From: Candidatus Vallotiella hemipterorum
Lineage (GTDB): Bacteria > Pseudomonadota > Gammaproteobacteria > Burkholderiales > Burkholderiaceae
Direction of reading: 5' to 3'
DNA: 64,000 nt
NCBI RefSeq assembly: GCF_910593725.1
Contig: NZ_OU343031.1
Location: forward strand, 372,001 to 436,000
A model generated the notes under the pieces. That model did no database searches. It had not been told where the DNA came from and saw nothing but the letters and a program-made list of their open reading frames with translations. Each line of letters begins with the position of its first letter. The stretch's first letter is position 1. The position numbers were made by a program, and so were the translations under genes. Positions 42,623 to 52,761 of this stretch are shown here, in pieces.

Positions 42623-44122
42623 AACCGTGTACTTACATTACAAGTATCACTTAAATAAAACTGAATACTAAAAAATATAATATGCATTAAAGCATTGTAG
42701 TATGCAGCAGAATCTAGAGACATGCGTAGACCATTTATCCGATTTAAAACTTTTATGGTAAAACTTAAGTTAACTAGCGCCGAAATATATGTGTACGTGT
42801 AAAATAAAATGACATGTAATACTATCTAAGCACTTATTCACCTAGCTGTTAGTCGATAATATGTAGTATCTGTATACTAAGTTAAGCAATGGTTAGTCTA
42901 GTACAAGATAGCGTAGACTAAGACTATTAATTTATTTCGTGTATAGACTGAGCGTATAGTGTCACCCAATACAATTTTATGCTTATTATCGAATAACTTT
43001 TTATAGAAAATAAAGTGCTAGAATATCGAATTTATTAGAATATGTCAGGTGGGATATCAAGCATATCCAGCTTCTATTTTTATATGTTGCTGTACGTCAT
43101 TAACATTAAGTTTAATCACGACATTCTTGGTACTGAATATAGTCAGGAAGGCCAAGCTAAAAGTATACTGCTAGGTATAGCACAGGAAATCATCTGTACG
43201 CTATAGATATAACTTTTCGATACATAATAACCGTAATAAATAATATATAAGCATCTTACATGCAGTAAGTAGTAGCTATTATTTATTAGTATAAATTTTT
43301 AACTTATACAGGCCGAAGTTGATATCCATATACTATTATTTTTAGATATCCTCGATATTATAAGTAACCTATACAGTTAATTTAGAAGCTGTATAAGTAT
43401 TAGTTTATCTAAAACTCGATAAAGTGTATGAATACACTGTATTATAGCCACCCTCTTATAGAGATAGTTAAATATTAACCCTAGATAAATCGACCATAGT
43501 ATACAAAAATCAAAGCCAGAACTTAATCCGTCTTTTATTTATTCAAACTCTACTTAGATTCTGATGGTGCTATTTTTCCGAATAAGAAAACTTCGTGACT
43601 AGCACTATTAGGCGTATGCTATAGGGTACAGGATTAGATCCTAAACAATAGGAGGATGTTGTATATGCCATCCAGTTATTGCTGCGTCTATATAGGCCTA
43701 GTACCTAAGTGTAAATAAAGATACATGCCGATCGAGCTAGACAGCTTTAATGTTTTAGACATTTAGCGTGGATATTCAATACCAGAATAATTTTAAAGAA
43801 GTCTCCTATAATTACAGGATTATATATTAATATAATATATAATCCTGGTTTTTGTAAGTTTACCATTTATGGTTTATAAAAACTTTTTATTATTTTAATA
43901 ATTTTTAAAATAAATTTTTAAACATTTTTAAAAAACTTAACTATATGGAAATATTTATGTACAATATGTATTGTACTTGTATTTTTATATATATAATAAA
44001 AATTTTGTTAGAAAAATATATTGCTGATTTAGCAGTTACTAAACTAAGTAGGCTTAAGCGGTTAGTACCGCTAGCAGTTGTTTGCCGTAAAATGGGGTGA
44101 CTTGCTAAAATATATGCGCATC
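42623..44122. other. AT-rich gene-poor spacer between polA and xseB
   Basis: About 1.5 kb without a supported gene. It ends in an extremely AT-rich tract (43,850-44,030) and holds one hairpin with a T-run (43815-43852). The promoter for the xseB-ispA-dxs group must lie at its end. Confidence 0.6.
43815..43852 (+). terminator. Orphan hairpin with T-run
   Basis: caggattatatatta (43815-43829) pairs with taatatataatcctg (43833-43847), followed by GTTTTT. The shape is that of an intrinsic terminator, but no gene ends within 1 kb upstream. Confidence 0.6.
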
Positions 44123-44395
44123 ATGCCTAATACTACTGCTAAATCCTATAACAGAGCAGATATCCCATTGCCGGATAATTATGAAACAGCACTCGATGAA
44201 CTTGAGTCACTAGTCGAGAAAATGGAAGGGGGGGGGTTAAGCCTTGAACTATCGTTAGCAGCATATCGCCGAGGTGTGGCGCTAGTTGCGTACTGTCAAC
44301 AGCAACTCGAGAGAGTTGAGCAGCAAGTTTGCATACTTGATGGTGAGATGCTTAAGCCCATCCATCCAGAGGCTGATGACGGAGAATGTGCGTGA
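44123..44395 (+). CDS. xseB: Exodeoxyribonuclease VII small subunit
   Basis: Small subunit of the single-strand-specific exonuclease VII. From the ATG at 44123 the product is 90 aa (MPNTTAKSYNRADIPLP), with the family core YETALDELESLVEKMEGGGLSLELSLAAYRRG and CQQQLERVEQQV. Two upstream starts in the frame are possible (ATG 44114 and TTG 44078). No large subunit gene is in the window. The loop EGGGL is encoded by nine consecutive G (44228-44236), the longest G run seen here. The stop TGA overlaps the start of ispA, so the pair is translationally coupled. Confidence 0.92.
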   Translation: MPNTTAKSYNRADIPLPDNYETALDELESLVEKMEGGGLSLELSLAAYRRGVALVAYCQQQLERVEQQVCILDGEMLKPIHPEADDGECA

Positions 44396-45282
44396 GCACT
44401 ATAGCATTTGATGAATGGGTGCGTGAGGTCCTGGCGAGAACTGAGGCGGCGCTTTCACTTGTACTGCCTCCAGCGAATGTTGAGCCGATACAGTTGCATC
44501 AGGCAATGCGCTATGCGGTACTGGGTGGCGGTAAGCGTATTCGGCCTATGCTGTGTCACGCAGCTGGCCAGGCACTAGGTGCTCCTAGCCAGCTGCGTGA
44601 CACAGCATCATGTGCTCTCGAACTAATTCATGTGTATTCGCTGGTTCATGATGATTTGCCATCCATGGATAACGATAATATGCGGCACGATAAGCCGGCA
44701 GTGCACATACAGTATGATGAGGTAACAGGGCTTCTCGTTGGCGATGCACTACAATCGCAGGCGTTTATTGTTCTAGCTTTAGATGTATTCGACGTATACC
44801 GGCAGGTTGCGTTGATGCGTATACTAGCTTGCGCGACCGGCTCGCTGGGTATGGCGGGGGGGCAGGCAATCGACTTAGCAAGCGTAGGCATGCGGTTGTC
44901 GAAGACACAGTTAGAAGTAATGCATCAGATGAAAACCGGTGCATTACTTCGCGCGGCCGTTAAGATGGGGGCAATATGTGGTGACGGTATGTCGGCTGAC
45001 ATTGAGGCCGGGCTCGATGCGTATGCGCAAGCAGTGGGCCTAGCATTCCAGGTAGTTGACGATATCCTAGATGTCACAGCTCGCTCAACCTTGCTTGGCA
45101 AAACTGCCGGAAAAGATGCAGCTAACAACAAACCCACATACGTGTCAACCATCGGGTTGCAAGCGTCTCTGGAACTCGTGGCGCGGCTACGACTCGACGC
45201 GTATGCTGCCCTCGCACCGCTAGGTAAGCGCGGCATACGATTGGCACAAATAGCTGATATGGTGGTCGAACGTGTGAATTAA
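44392..45282 (+). CDS. ispA: Polyprenyl (farnesyl/geranyl) diphosphate synthase
   Basis: Condenses isopentenyl diphosphate with allylic diphosphates to farnesyl diphosphate. The 296-aa all-helical protein has the first aspartate-rich motif HDDLPSMDND and the second VVDDILD. The GTG at 44392 is preferred because GGAG at 44381-44384 is 7 nt upstream and GTGA overlaps the xseB stop; ATG 44386 is the alternative (298 aa). Codons for MLCHAAGQ to QLRDTAS contain two perfect 21-bp inverted arms at 44548-44568 and 44588-44608. With xseB and dxs it forms the common xseB-ispA-dxs operon. Confidence 0.95.
   Translation: MSTIAFDEWVREVLARTEAALSLVLPPANVEPIQLHQAMRYAVLGGGKRIRPMLCHAAGQALGAPSQLRDTASCALELIHVYSLVHDDLPSMDNDNMRHDKPAVHIQYDEVTGLLVGDALQSQAFIVLALDVFDVYRQVALMRILACATGSLGMAGGQAIDLASVGMRLSKTQLEVMHQMKTGALLRAAVKMGAICGDGMSADIEAGLDAYAQAVGLAFQVVDDILDVTARSTLLGKTAGKDAANNKPTYVSTIGLQASLELVARLRLDAYAALAPLGKRGIRLAQIADMVVERVN
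44548..44608 (+). repeat. 21-bp perfect inverted repeat inside ispA
   Basis: Arm 44548-44568 (starts atgctgtgtcacgcag) is the exact complement of arm 44588-44608 (ends gcgtgacacagcat), with a 19-bp loop. In mRNA it would form a very stable hairpin within the coding region. Confidence 0.95.
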
Positions 45283-45353
45283 GCTAGCGCGTACTAGCAA
45301 CAAAATGGGAGCGTTAACGCATACGCCGCAGGATTGCTTGGAATAGAGCGACG

Positions 45354-47222
45354 ATGTACAACTTGCTAAAAACCATTAATAACCCCGACGCGCTTAGGTG
45401 TCTAGAGCGCCGGCAGTTAAAGACACTTGCTGATGAGCTTCGTGCTTTTATGCTTGACAGCGTATCTCAAACAGGCGGGCATCTATCATCGAACCTAGGC
45501 ACTGTTGAATTGACGATCGCGTTGCACTATGTTTTTGATACACCAAGGGATCGGATTATTTGGGACGTTGGCCACCAGACTTATCCGCATAAGATTCTCA
45601 CTGGACGACGGGATAAGATGAGTACACTTCGGCAGTGGAATGGCATCTCTGGTTTTCCGCGTCGTTCCGAGTCGGAGTACGATACATTTGGAACTGCGCA
45701 TTCAAGCACGTCGATCTCGGCGGCATTGGGTATGGCTGTTGCAAGCAAACTTAAAAGTGAAGACCGATATGTGATCGCTGTGATTGGCGATGGCGCGATG
45801 ACTGCCGGCGAGGCATTCGAGGGACTAAATAACGCCGGCGTGTGTGAGGATATCCCGCTTCTGGTGATCTTAAATGACAACGGTATGTCGATCTCACCTC
45901 CAGTGGGTGCGCTCAACCGTTACCTTGCTCGATTAATGTCGGGTCAGTTTTATGCAACTGCAAAAAAGAGCGTTGAGCGAGTGCTACGCCACGCTCCGCC
46001 AATGCTCAAGCTTGCTCGCAAGCTGGAGGAGCATGCAAAAGGAATGGTAGTACCCGCGACGCTGTTTGAGGAATTTGGCTTTAACTATATTGGTCCTATT
46101 GATGGACATGATCTTGACTCACTCATCCCAACTCTACAGAATATCCAAGGCTTATACGGCCCACAATTCCTTCATGTGGTCACAAAAAAAGGCCAGGGTT
46201 ATAAGCTTGCTGAAGCTGATCCAGTTTTATATCACGGTCCCGGAAAATTTAATCCGGCTGAAGGCATTAAGCTGGCTGAGTCTTCAAGGAAAACCTATGC
46301 GCAGGTTTTTGGAGAATGGTTATGCAATGCAGCAGAATTAGATATGCGAATAGTCGGCATTACGCCGGCGATGCGTGAAGGTTCAGGGCTCGTTGAGTTC
46401 GAGAGACGTTTCCCACAACGCTATTTTGACGTAGGCATTGCTGAGCAGCATGCGATAACTTTTGCTGCCGGGTTGGCGGCCGAAGGGTTGAGACCAATAG
46501 TAGCGATCTACTCAACGTTTCTACAGCGCGGCTATGACCAGTTAATTCATGACGTAGCGCTACAGAATCTGCCGGTTATGTTCGCGCTGGACCGAGCGGG
46601 ACTAGTGGGCGCAGACGGAGCGACACATGCGGGTGTTTATGATATAGCGTACCTGCGGTGTATCCCGAATATGGTGGTGATGACTCCGGCTAACGAGAAT
46701 GAGTGTCAACAAATGTTATATATAGGCCTGGAACTTGACGGGCCGAGCGCGGTACGCTATCCACGTGGAATAGCGTCGGAGCAAACTTCAAAAAAGCAAC
46801 TAAGCGTTATTCCGATTGGCAAGGGAGAAATCCAACGGCAGTCGAAGGCTCAAACTAGCCATAGAGTGGCGATTTTAGCATTCGGCTCGATGCTAGAGCC
46901 TAGCCTGACAGCGGCACAGGAATTTGACGCAACAGTGGCAAATATGCGCTTTGTTAAGCCGCTAGACGAGTTGCTGGTTAGGCAGCTCGCAGATACTCAC
47001 GAGTTACTTGTGATTATTGAGGAAGGTTGCATTATGGGGGGGGCTGGATCTGCGTGTCTCGAGTTCCTACAGTCAGCAGGAGTAAATCGAGCAGTATTAC
47101 AATTAGGCCTTCCTGACCGTTTTATTGATCACGGTGAGTCCTCTCGCTTGCTTGCTGAGTGCGGTCTAGATGCAGCTGGAATTGCTAGCGCGATCCGGGG
47201 GCGCTTACTAAGCTCGCAATAA
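45354..47222 (+). CDS. dxs: 1-deoxy-D-xylulose-5-phosphate synthase
   Basis: Thiamine-diphosphate enzyme making DXP from pyruvate and glyceraldehyde-3-phosphate, first step of the MEP isoprenoid pathway. The 622-aa product has the N-terminal motif [15 protein letters not shown], the TPP motif [20 protein letters not shown] and the transketolase pyrimidine domain ([36 protein letters not shown]). ATG at 45354, 71 bp after ispA. Glycines in IMGGAG are encoded in an eight-G run (47036-47043). Confidence 0.98.
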   Translation: MYNLLKTINNPDALRCLERRQLKTLADELRAFMLDSVSQTGGHLSSNLGTVELTIALHYVFDTPRDRIIWDVGHQTYPHKILTGRRDKMSTLRQWNGISGFPRRSESEYDTFGTAHSSTSISAALGMAVASKLKSEDRYVIAVIGDGAMTAGEAFEGLNNAGVCEDIPLLVILNDNGMSISPPVGALNRYLARLMSGQFYATAKKSVERVLRHAPPMLKLARKLEEHAKGMVVPATLFEEFGFNYIGPIDGHDLDSLIPTLQNIQGLYGPQFLHVVTKKGQGYKLAEADPVLYHGPGKFNPAEGIKLAESSRKTYAQVFGEWLCNAAELDMRIVGITPAMREGSGLVEFERRFPQRYFDVGIAEQHAITFAAGLAAEGLRPIVAIYSTFLQRGYDQLIHDVALQNLPVMFALDRAGLVGADGATHAGVYDIAYLRCIPNMVVMTPANENECQQMLYIGLELDGPSAVRYPRGIASEQTSKKQLSVIPIGKGEIQRQSKAQTSHRVAILAFGSMLEPSLTAAQEFDATVANMRFVKPLDELLVRQLADTHELLVIIEEGCIMGGAGSACLEFLQSAGVNRAVLQLGLPDRFIDHGESSRLLAECGLDAAGIASAIRGRLLSSQ

Positions 47223-47363
47223 CAGGTGAGATGGCAAGGTAAAAAAACCAGGTTCGTTGTATAGACCTCGCCTCAAAATAGATTTTTTTTATTTAGTCTT
47301 TGCATGAGCATTATTCCGACACTGCCATAAATTAAGGCGCGCGCCGGTTATCAAGGAATTCTG

Positions 47364-48173
47364 ATGAACCAGATTAATCACGCTTTTGTAATGCTTGATG
47401 TACAGAGCACGCCGGATAGCCGGCAGATCCCGATCCAGAGAGTCGGCATCAAAGCAATACGTCATCCACTGACAGTAAAAACTGCGGCAGGTGATATACA
47501 AGCAACAGTGGGATCCTGGAATCTTAATGTGCATCTTTCTGCCGAGCAGAAGGGGACGCATATGTCTCGCTTTATCGAGCTACTAGCACAATCTTGGAAT
47601 CCATTAGATATCACTCGTCTCCAGGCTATGCTAGCGAGCATGCTCGAGAAGCTTGAAACTACAGCAGGTCAAATCGAGGTCAAGTTTCCCTATTTCATCC
47701 GGAAAACAGCGCCTGTATCTGGCGTCCATAGTTTACTTGACTACGAGGTGACGTGTAGTGTTGATACCCGAGATAGTAACACACGTTTATTTACTAAAGT
47801 GGTAGTGCCAGTTACTAGTCTCTGTCCATGTTCAAAAAAAATCTCTCTGTACGGTGCGCATAATCAGCGTTCGCATATAACAATCTCTGCTGAACTAGCT
47901 GATGATCTTCCAGTTGAAGACCTAATTCGGATAGCCGAAGAAGAGGCCTCATGTGAGTTATGGGGGCTGCTAAAGCGTCCTGATGAGAAGTTTGTTACCG
48001 AGTGGGCCTACGATAATCCAAAGTTTGTTGAGGATTTAGTGCGCGATGTTACAAGGCGACTCAATGCCGATCCTCGAATAGTTGCCTATGTACTTGAGGC
48101 TGAAAATTTTGAGTCCATCCATAATCACAGCGCATACGCGCTAGTCGAATACGACAAGCGGTTTTCCGACTAG
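47364..48173 (+). CDS. folE2: GTP cyclohydrolase I, type IB (FolE2)
   Basis: Opens GTP to dihydroneopterin triphosphate, first step of folate synthesis, with a metal-flexible enzyme unrelated in sequence to FolE. The 269-aa product has the family segments [22 protein letters not shown] and the catalytic Cys154 in [10 protein letters not shown]. The start ATG at 47364 is preceded by AAGGAA. Common in Burkholderiales after dxs. Together with folP it supports a retained folate pathway. Confidence 0.96.
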   Translation: MNQINHAFVMLDVQSTPDSRQIPIQRVGIKAIRHPLTVKTAAGDIQATVGSWNLNVHLSAEQKGTHMSRFIELLAQSWNPLDITRLQAMLASMLEKLETTAGQIEVKFPYFIRKTAPVSGVHSLLDYEVTCSVDTRDSNTRLFTKVVVPVTSLCPCSKKISLYGAHNQRSHITISAELADDLPVEDLIRIAEEEASCELWGLLKRPDEKFVTEWAYDNPKFVEDLVRDVTRRLNADPRIVAYVLEAENFESIHNHSAYALVEYDKRFSD

Positions 48174-48240
48174 CTGCCTATATATTGACTAAGGTATCGG
48201 CACTTATATGAAAAATGCCATCGATAGATGATATGCTATG

Positions 48241-49272
48241 CTAGCTCCCCCAGGGATCGGCAGCACTTAAATCCCATCGGGGTTTAACAGTAAACGAGTA
48301 CGACATATTAACTACTTTTGGATTGCGTTGTAGCCGTAGTGCACCTGCGAGCGCGATCATTGCGCCATTATCTGTACATAGTGCAAGGTCGGGATAATAT
48401 ACGTCGAATTTACCCTTGGCCGCAGCATGTAGAGATTCGCGCAACTGACAATTTGCGCTGACTCCACCGGCCACAATGAGTCGACTTATTCCTGTTCGCT
48501 GCAATGCAGAAACTGCTTTTGCAGTCAGTACCTCGACTGCAGCATCAACGAAGCTACGCGCTAAATTAGCTTTTGTCTGCTCACAGATGTTTGATCCGCT
48601 GCGGCGGAGATGCATAAGAACCGCTGTTTTTAGTCCGCTAAAACTAAAATTTAAGTTGCCCGAATACAGCATTGGGCGTGGTAATGAAACAGCGCCTGGA
48701 GTACCTAACTCAGCTAATCGCGAAACCTCAGGCCCTCCTGGGTAGTTTAATCCAAGCAGTTTTGCTGTCTTGTCGAACGCTTCGCCGACAGCATCATCTA
48801 GAGTTTCGCCAAGTATCTTGTATATACCAACATCGGCCACGTACATTAGTTGCGTGTGACCGCCGGAGACTAACAGTGCAACAAATGGAAAAGACGGGGG
48901 GTTTTGTACAAGTAACGGCGATAGCAAATGCCCCTCAAGGTGGTGGATTCCGATGGCTGGCTTTCTAAGTGCCAAGCCTAATCCATTTGCAATACTAGCC
49001 CCGACGAGAAGTGCACCAGCTAGGCCCGGACCCCGCGTGAACGCGATCGCATCAATTGCTGTGCGTGAAACCCCAGCCTGTTGCAACACCTGCTGTAGCA
49101 GTGGTAAGACATGCTTAATGTGGTCGCGTGACGCAAGTTCCGGCACGACGCCTCCATAGTCTCGATGCATAGCATCTTGCGAATGCAGTGCGTGCGCAAG
49201 AAGCCCGAGCTCGCTGTCGTATAACGCAACGCCGGTTTCATCACACGAGCTTTCGATACCTAGAACGAGCAC
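48241..49272 (-). CDS. tsaD: tRNA N6-adenosine threonylcarbamoyltransferase
   Basis: Transfers the threonylcarbamoyl group to A37 of ANN-decoding tRNAs, with TsaB and TsaE. The 343-aa ASKHA-fold protein starts [19 protein letters not shown] and has the metal motif HHLEGH (about residues 110-115) and VSGGHTQL and [16 protein letters not shown] at 49270-49272. It is divergent from dnaG, as the tsaD-rpsU-dnaG-rpoD arrangement of E. coli predicts, except that rpsU is not seen. Confidence 0.97.
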   Translation of the reverse strand: MLVLGIESSCDETGVALYDSELGLLAHALHSQDAMHRDYGGVVPELASRDHIKHVLPLLQQVLQQAGVSRTAIDAIAFTRGPGLAGALLVGASIANGLGLALRKPAIGIHHLEGHLLSPLLVQNPPSFPFVALLVSGGHTQLMYVADVGIYKILGETLDDAVGEAFDKTAKLLGLNYPGGPEVSRLAELGTPGAVSLPRPMLYSGNLNFSFSGLKTAVLMHLRRSGSNICEQTKANLARSFVDAAVEVLTAKAVSALQRTGISRLIVAGGVSANCQLRESLHAAAKGKFDVYYPDLALCTDNGAMIALAGALRLQRNPKVVNMSYSFTVKPRWDLSAADPWGS

Positions 49273-50447
49273 GAGAACTGAAAAAATAAGTGACTAGACT
49301 GCATACAGCTTCTCTTGCTTAGCTAAATGGTAGATTTGGCGGGCCGAAATATATGACACCATATTATGGCATTGATTAGTGTAAGAGTGCGAACGTTAAG
49401 CTCAAGAACTATGCTATAGAGTGCAGGCACTAGAATAATTCTATAACCGAGATCTATCTCGGATAAAGCAAGAGTATGCGTCAATAGACGCTATTTTTCT
49501 TGTAAATAAGAGCTATTGCTATAGTGCTTTAATCAGGACTTGCTCCTATTTAACGCTAACTAAATGCATGAAGCAAGCAGCATGCTGAACGAAGACATTT
49601 ACTGATCTAGATTTTTGATCTATATGAAGGAATGTTGCTATTGTAATGTATAGACTAGATATAAAACAGCTCTCTTTAAGAGGATGAGTTTTCTGCAATT
49701 ACGATTGGCTACATCTTAACAATTGTGCTAAATAGATATTAGAAATCTATAATCTCAAGTGTTAGAAGGGCCAATTGCTGAATATAAGTAAAAGCGTCAG
49801 CTACAAAAAAGATCTAATAATTTCAATTATTTATTGAGAAAGTAAAGCAGGTGCATCATTATATAAACGTGTAGTAGGTGAAATTGTATAAATACCGCTA
49901 AGTACTACTAAAAACTGTATTGCCATGCAAGACCACTGCGGATCGTACCTCAGCAGATCTCATATTATATATCATAGTTACATAGTTAAATCTGGGGGTG
50001 GTTAATAGTAATACACATGAGCTGCAGGGGGTTGTATTAATCGTAGTACAAAAAGTGTTATACCTGACTAAAATAACAGGTATCTTAAAACTATGCGTCC
50101 GTTGTGGGCTGTAATTAAGCAACATAAAATATATAAAAGCATGACTCTCAGCGACACTACAATTAAGTCGCTCATTGATCGTTAGTCCAGCGGAATAAAG
50201 ATTCTATTTCGCAGACACGAGGTGTAGTATTAAAAATACCAAGACGACTTATGCTTCTTCGGAAACATATCCCGTCATGCTCGAGGCTCTCCGCTAGTAA
50301 CGTTGTCTTTTAATGCAAAACGTAATAAAACAAGCAGGATTCGCCAACCCATGGGAGATAAGCAAACTTACAGGTTCTGCTGATATAACAGAATTTTTCT
50401 ATAAGTAAGATTATTATCATCTCTAAAGTAGCCTGGCTGATGCGGCT
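49273..50447. other. Gene-poor spacer between tsaD and dnaG
   Basis: 1.2 kb without a supported gene. Proteobacteria normally have rpsU (ribosomal protein bS21) here, and Burkholderia also yqeY; neither ORF is visible in any frame. Confidence 0.65.
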
Positions 50448-52319
50448 GTGATTCCACGCTCATTTCTGCAGAACTTATTAAACCGCGTTGATATTGTCAA
50501 CGTAGTAGGGGAGTGTGTACGTCTAAAAAAGAGTGGGGCAAATTTTAGTGGGTTATGCCCGTTTCATAAAGAAAAAAATCCCTCTTTTATTGTTAGTCCA
50601 GCGAAGCAGTTCTACCACTGCTTCGGCTGTGGTATACATGGTACAGCAATCAGTTTTCTCATGCAGTATCACGGCTTGACGTTTCCAAAGGCTGTTAATG
50701 AGTTAGCACAGTCTACTGGATTCGCCGTTCCACACGAAACCGCGCTAGGCACATATAGTGTTAAGAGTCCGCTGCGACTAGGGGGTGGTGCCGATCTGCC
50801 ATCTACTTCTCCTAGAACAGCACGCATATTTATTGATATTATGCGCATTGCGACTGACTACTACTGTAAGCAGCTGCGGAGTGCACCAGATGCGATTCAG
50901 TACTTAAAAAAACGGGGTGTGACAGGTAAGATAGCACTCTACTTTGGCTTGGGGTATGCGCCAAATAACTGGCAAAACCTAGGGTCAATTTTTACAGACT
51001 ATCTCGACGACGCATTACTTGATGTAGGTCTAGTAATTATTAGCAATAAGGTCTCAAGTAGCGTCGGGGAACGTCGTTATGACCGTTTTCGCCAGCGCAT
51101 TATGTTCCCTATCCGAAATATGCGTGGACAAGTAATCGGTTTCGGCGCACGCGTGCTATATGCCCGCGGAAAACCAAAATATTTAAATTCACCAGAAACG
51201 CGACTATTTAATAAGGGGACTGAGTTATATGGCCTTTTTGAGGCACGTCTTGCGATCCGAGAGAGGGGCTTTGTTCTAGTCGTAGAAGGTTACATGGACG
51301 TTGTTATGCTGACGCAATTAGGTTTTCCGAACGCGGTGGCAACTTTGGGTACTACGTGCACACCCGTACATGTACAAAAATTAATGCAGCAGACGGACAC
51401 GATAATTTTTAGCTTCGATGGTGATACAGCGGGACGCCGTGCAGCTCGCCGAGCTTTGAATGCGTGTCTTCCGCATGCATCAGACAATCGCACGATCCGT
51501 TTTCTATTTCTGCCTGCAGAACACGATCCAGACAGTTATGTCCGAGAGCACGGCGCCAAAATATTCGAGGACCAGATTAAGCGGGCAATGCCGCTCTCAC
51601 GGTTTCTGCTGAACGAAGTTTTAGCGGACAAAGAGATTGGGCAGCCAGAAGGACGAGCCAAGGCCTTGTATAATGCCAAGCCACTGTTGCAGATGTTGCC
51701 ACCTAACGCACTAAGGGCTCAGATTATACATACGCTAGCAGCTCAGATATCGATGACCATCGAAGACGTAGTGAAGTTCTGCGAAATTGGCAAGCGAACT
51801 ACAGGTACAGTTCGCGTTCCAGTAAAGATCGATCGTTGTTCTGTTACCGACCACGAGCATCGAGCGCTACGTAATATAATTATGTATCCATGTATCGTCG
51901 CAATGCTTAGTGTGCAGGAATGCAACACGCTAGCTACACTTTCCAGACAAAAAAATCTGTTTTCTGAGACGATTGCATATACGCAGACACTAGGAAACAC
52001 GGCTGATTATCAGTTGCTTAGGGATTTGCTACTTAATTCTCCAAATTCGTCAATATATAAGGAAATATTTCGAGAAATTTTCTTATATGATGAAAACGTG
52101 CGTGATTTACTAGATACATCGCCGGATGACAATAGCATACGCCAACGTGATAAGCAGAAACAAATCGCAGCTGATGAAGTCAAGACAGTCATCTCAAAGA
52201 TGCGTTATGACGCTTGCTCTGAGCGCCTTAAGATTTTATCTCGGCAGATAAAACTAGAGGGGGAACAAGCCAGGGAGTTTGCTGAATTATCAAGGCAACG
52301 CGCCGATCTGAAACGCTAG
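50448..52319 (+). CDS. dnaG: DNA primase
   Basis: Synthesises RNA primers at the replication fork. The 623-aa product has the CHC2 zinc ribbon (Cys37, His40, Cys58, Cys61 in CPFH and CFGC), the TOPRIM core (LVVEGYMDVVMLTQLGF, FSFDGDTAGRRAARRAL) and a C-terminal helicase-binding domain. The start is GTG at 50448 (MIPRSFLQNLLNRVDIV), which matches the family. The stop TAG (52317-52319) lies inside a 17-bp hairpin. rpoD follows on the same strand 442 bp later. Confidence 0.97.
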   Translation: MIPRSFLQNLLNRVDIVNVVGECVRLKKSGANFSGLCPFHKEKNPSFIVSPAKQFYHCFGCGIHGTAISFLMQYHGLTFPKAVNELAQSTGFAVPHETALGTYSVKSPLRLGGGADLPSTSPRTARIFIDIMRIATDYYCKQLRSAPDAIQYLKKRGVTGKIALYFGLGYAPNNWQNLGSIFTDYLDDALLDVGLVIISNKVSSSVGERRYDRFRQRIMFPIRNMRGQVIGFGARVLYARGKPKYLNSPETRLFNKGTELYGLFEARLAIRERGFVLVVEGYMDVVMLTQLGFPNAVATLGTTCTPVHVQKLMQQTDTIIFSFDGDTAGRRAARRALNACLPHASDNRTIRFLFLPAEHDPDSYVREHGAKIFEDQIKRAMPLSRFLLNEVLADKEIGQPEGRAKALYNAKPLLQMLPPNALRAQIIHTLAAQISMTIEDVVKFCEIGKRTTGTVRVPVKIDRCSVTDHEHRALRNIIMYPCIVAMLSVQECNTLATLSRQKNLFSETIAYTQTLGNTADYQLLRDLLLNSPNSSIYKEIFREIFLYDENVRDLLDTSPDDNSIRQRDKQKQIAADEVKTVISKMRYDACSERLKILSRQIKLEGEQAREFAELSRQRADLKR

Positions 52320-52334
52320 ATCGGCGCGTTGCCT
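52293..52334 (+). promoter_or_regulatory. 17-bp perfect hairpin across the dnaG stop codon
   Basis: Arm 52293-52309 (aggcaacgcgccgatct) pairs with 52318-52334 (agatcggcgcgttgcct) around an 8-nt loop. The stop codon begins in the loop and enters the second arm. No T-run follows directly, so it is more likely an mRNA stability or processing element than a simple terminator; the E. coli rpsU-dnaG-rpoD mRNA is processed between dnaG and rpoD. Confidence 0.8.
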
Positions 52335-52761
52335 CTTGCAAAAAAAGATGATCATCGTGCTATATTGAGAGGATTCTAAATGGGGGTTATTTCTAGACAG
52401 AATAAAATAGATGCAGCATTACTATAAAAACTCCTGGGTAGCCAGGGATTAGGTTGCATTAAAAGTGCAAATTGATAGTTATAAAGATAATGATTCTATT
52501 CGAAAAGAAACATTTATTTTTTAGATATGTCTTGCCGGAGGCAATTATCCGATCTAGTCGGCTAAAAACTATAATGCTGCTCTCCAAAATAGAAGTTTTT
52601 ATAAAGCGACTTTGCAATGTGGTCTAATCGCAAGGCGTATAAAGCGAGAGATATGTAGTTTTAGCCGCTAGATACTAGACATACTAGACAAATAAGACTG
52701 TATTAATACGAGTAAAGCAGCAACCATCTGACAAGCCCCGCAAGTCGAGACTAAAGCCGTA
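52335..52761. other. Spacer between dnaG and rpoD
   Basis: About 430 bp with no ORF. It begins just after the dnaG hairpin; promoters for rpoD are expected here but no convincing -35/-10 pair was picked. Confidence 0.5.
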
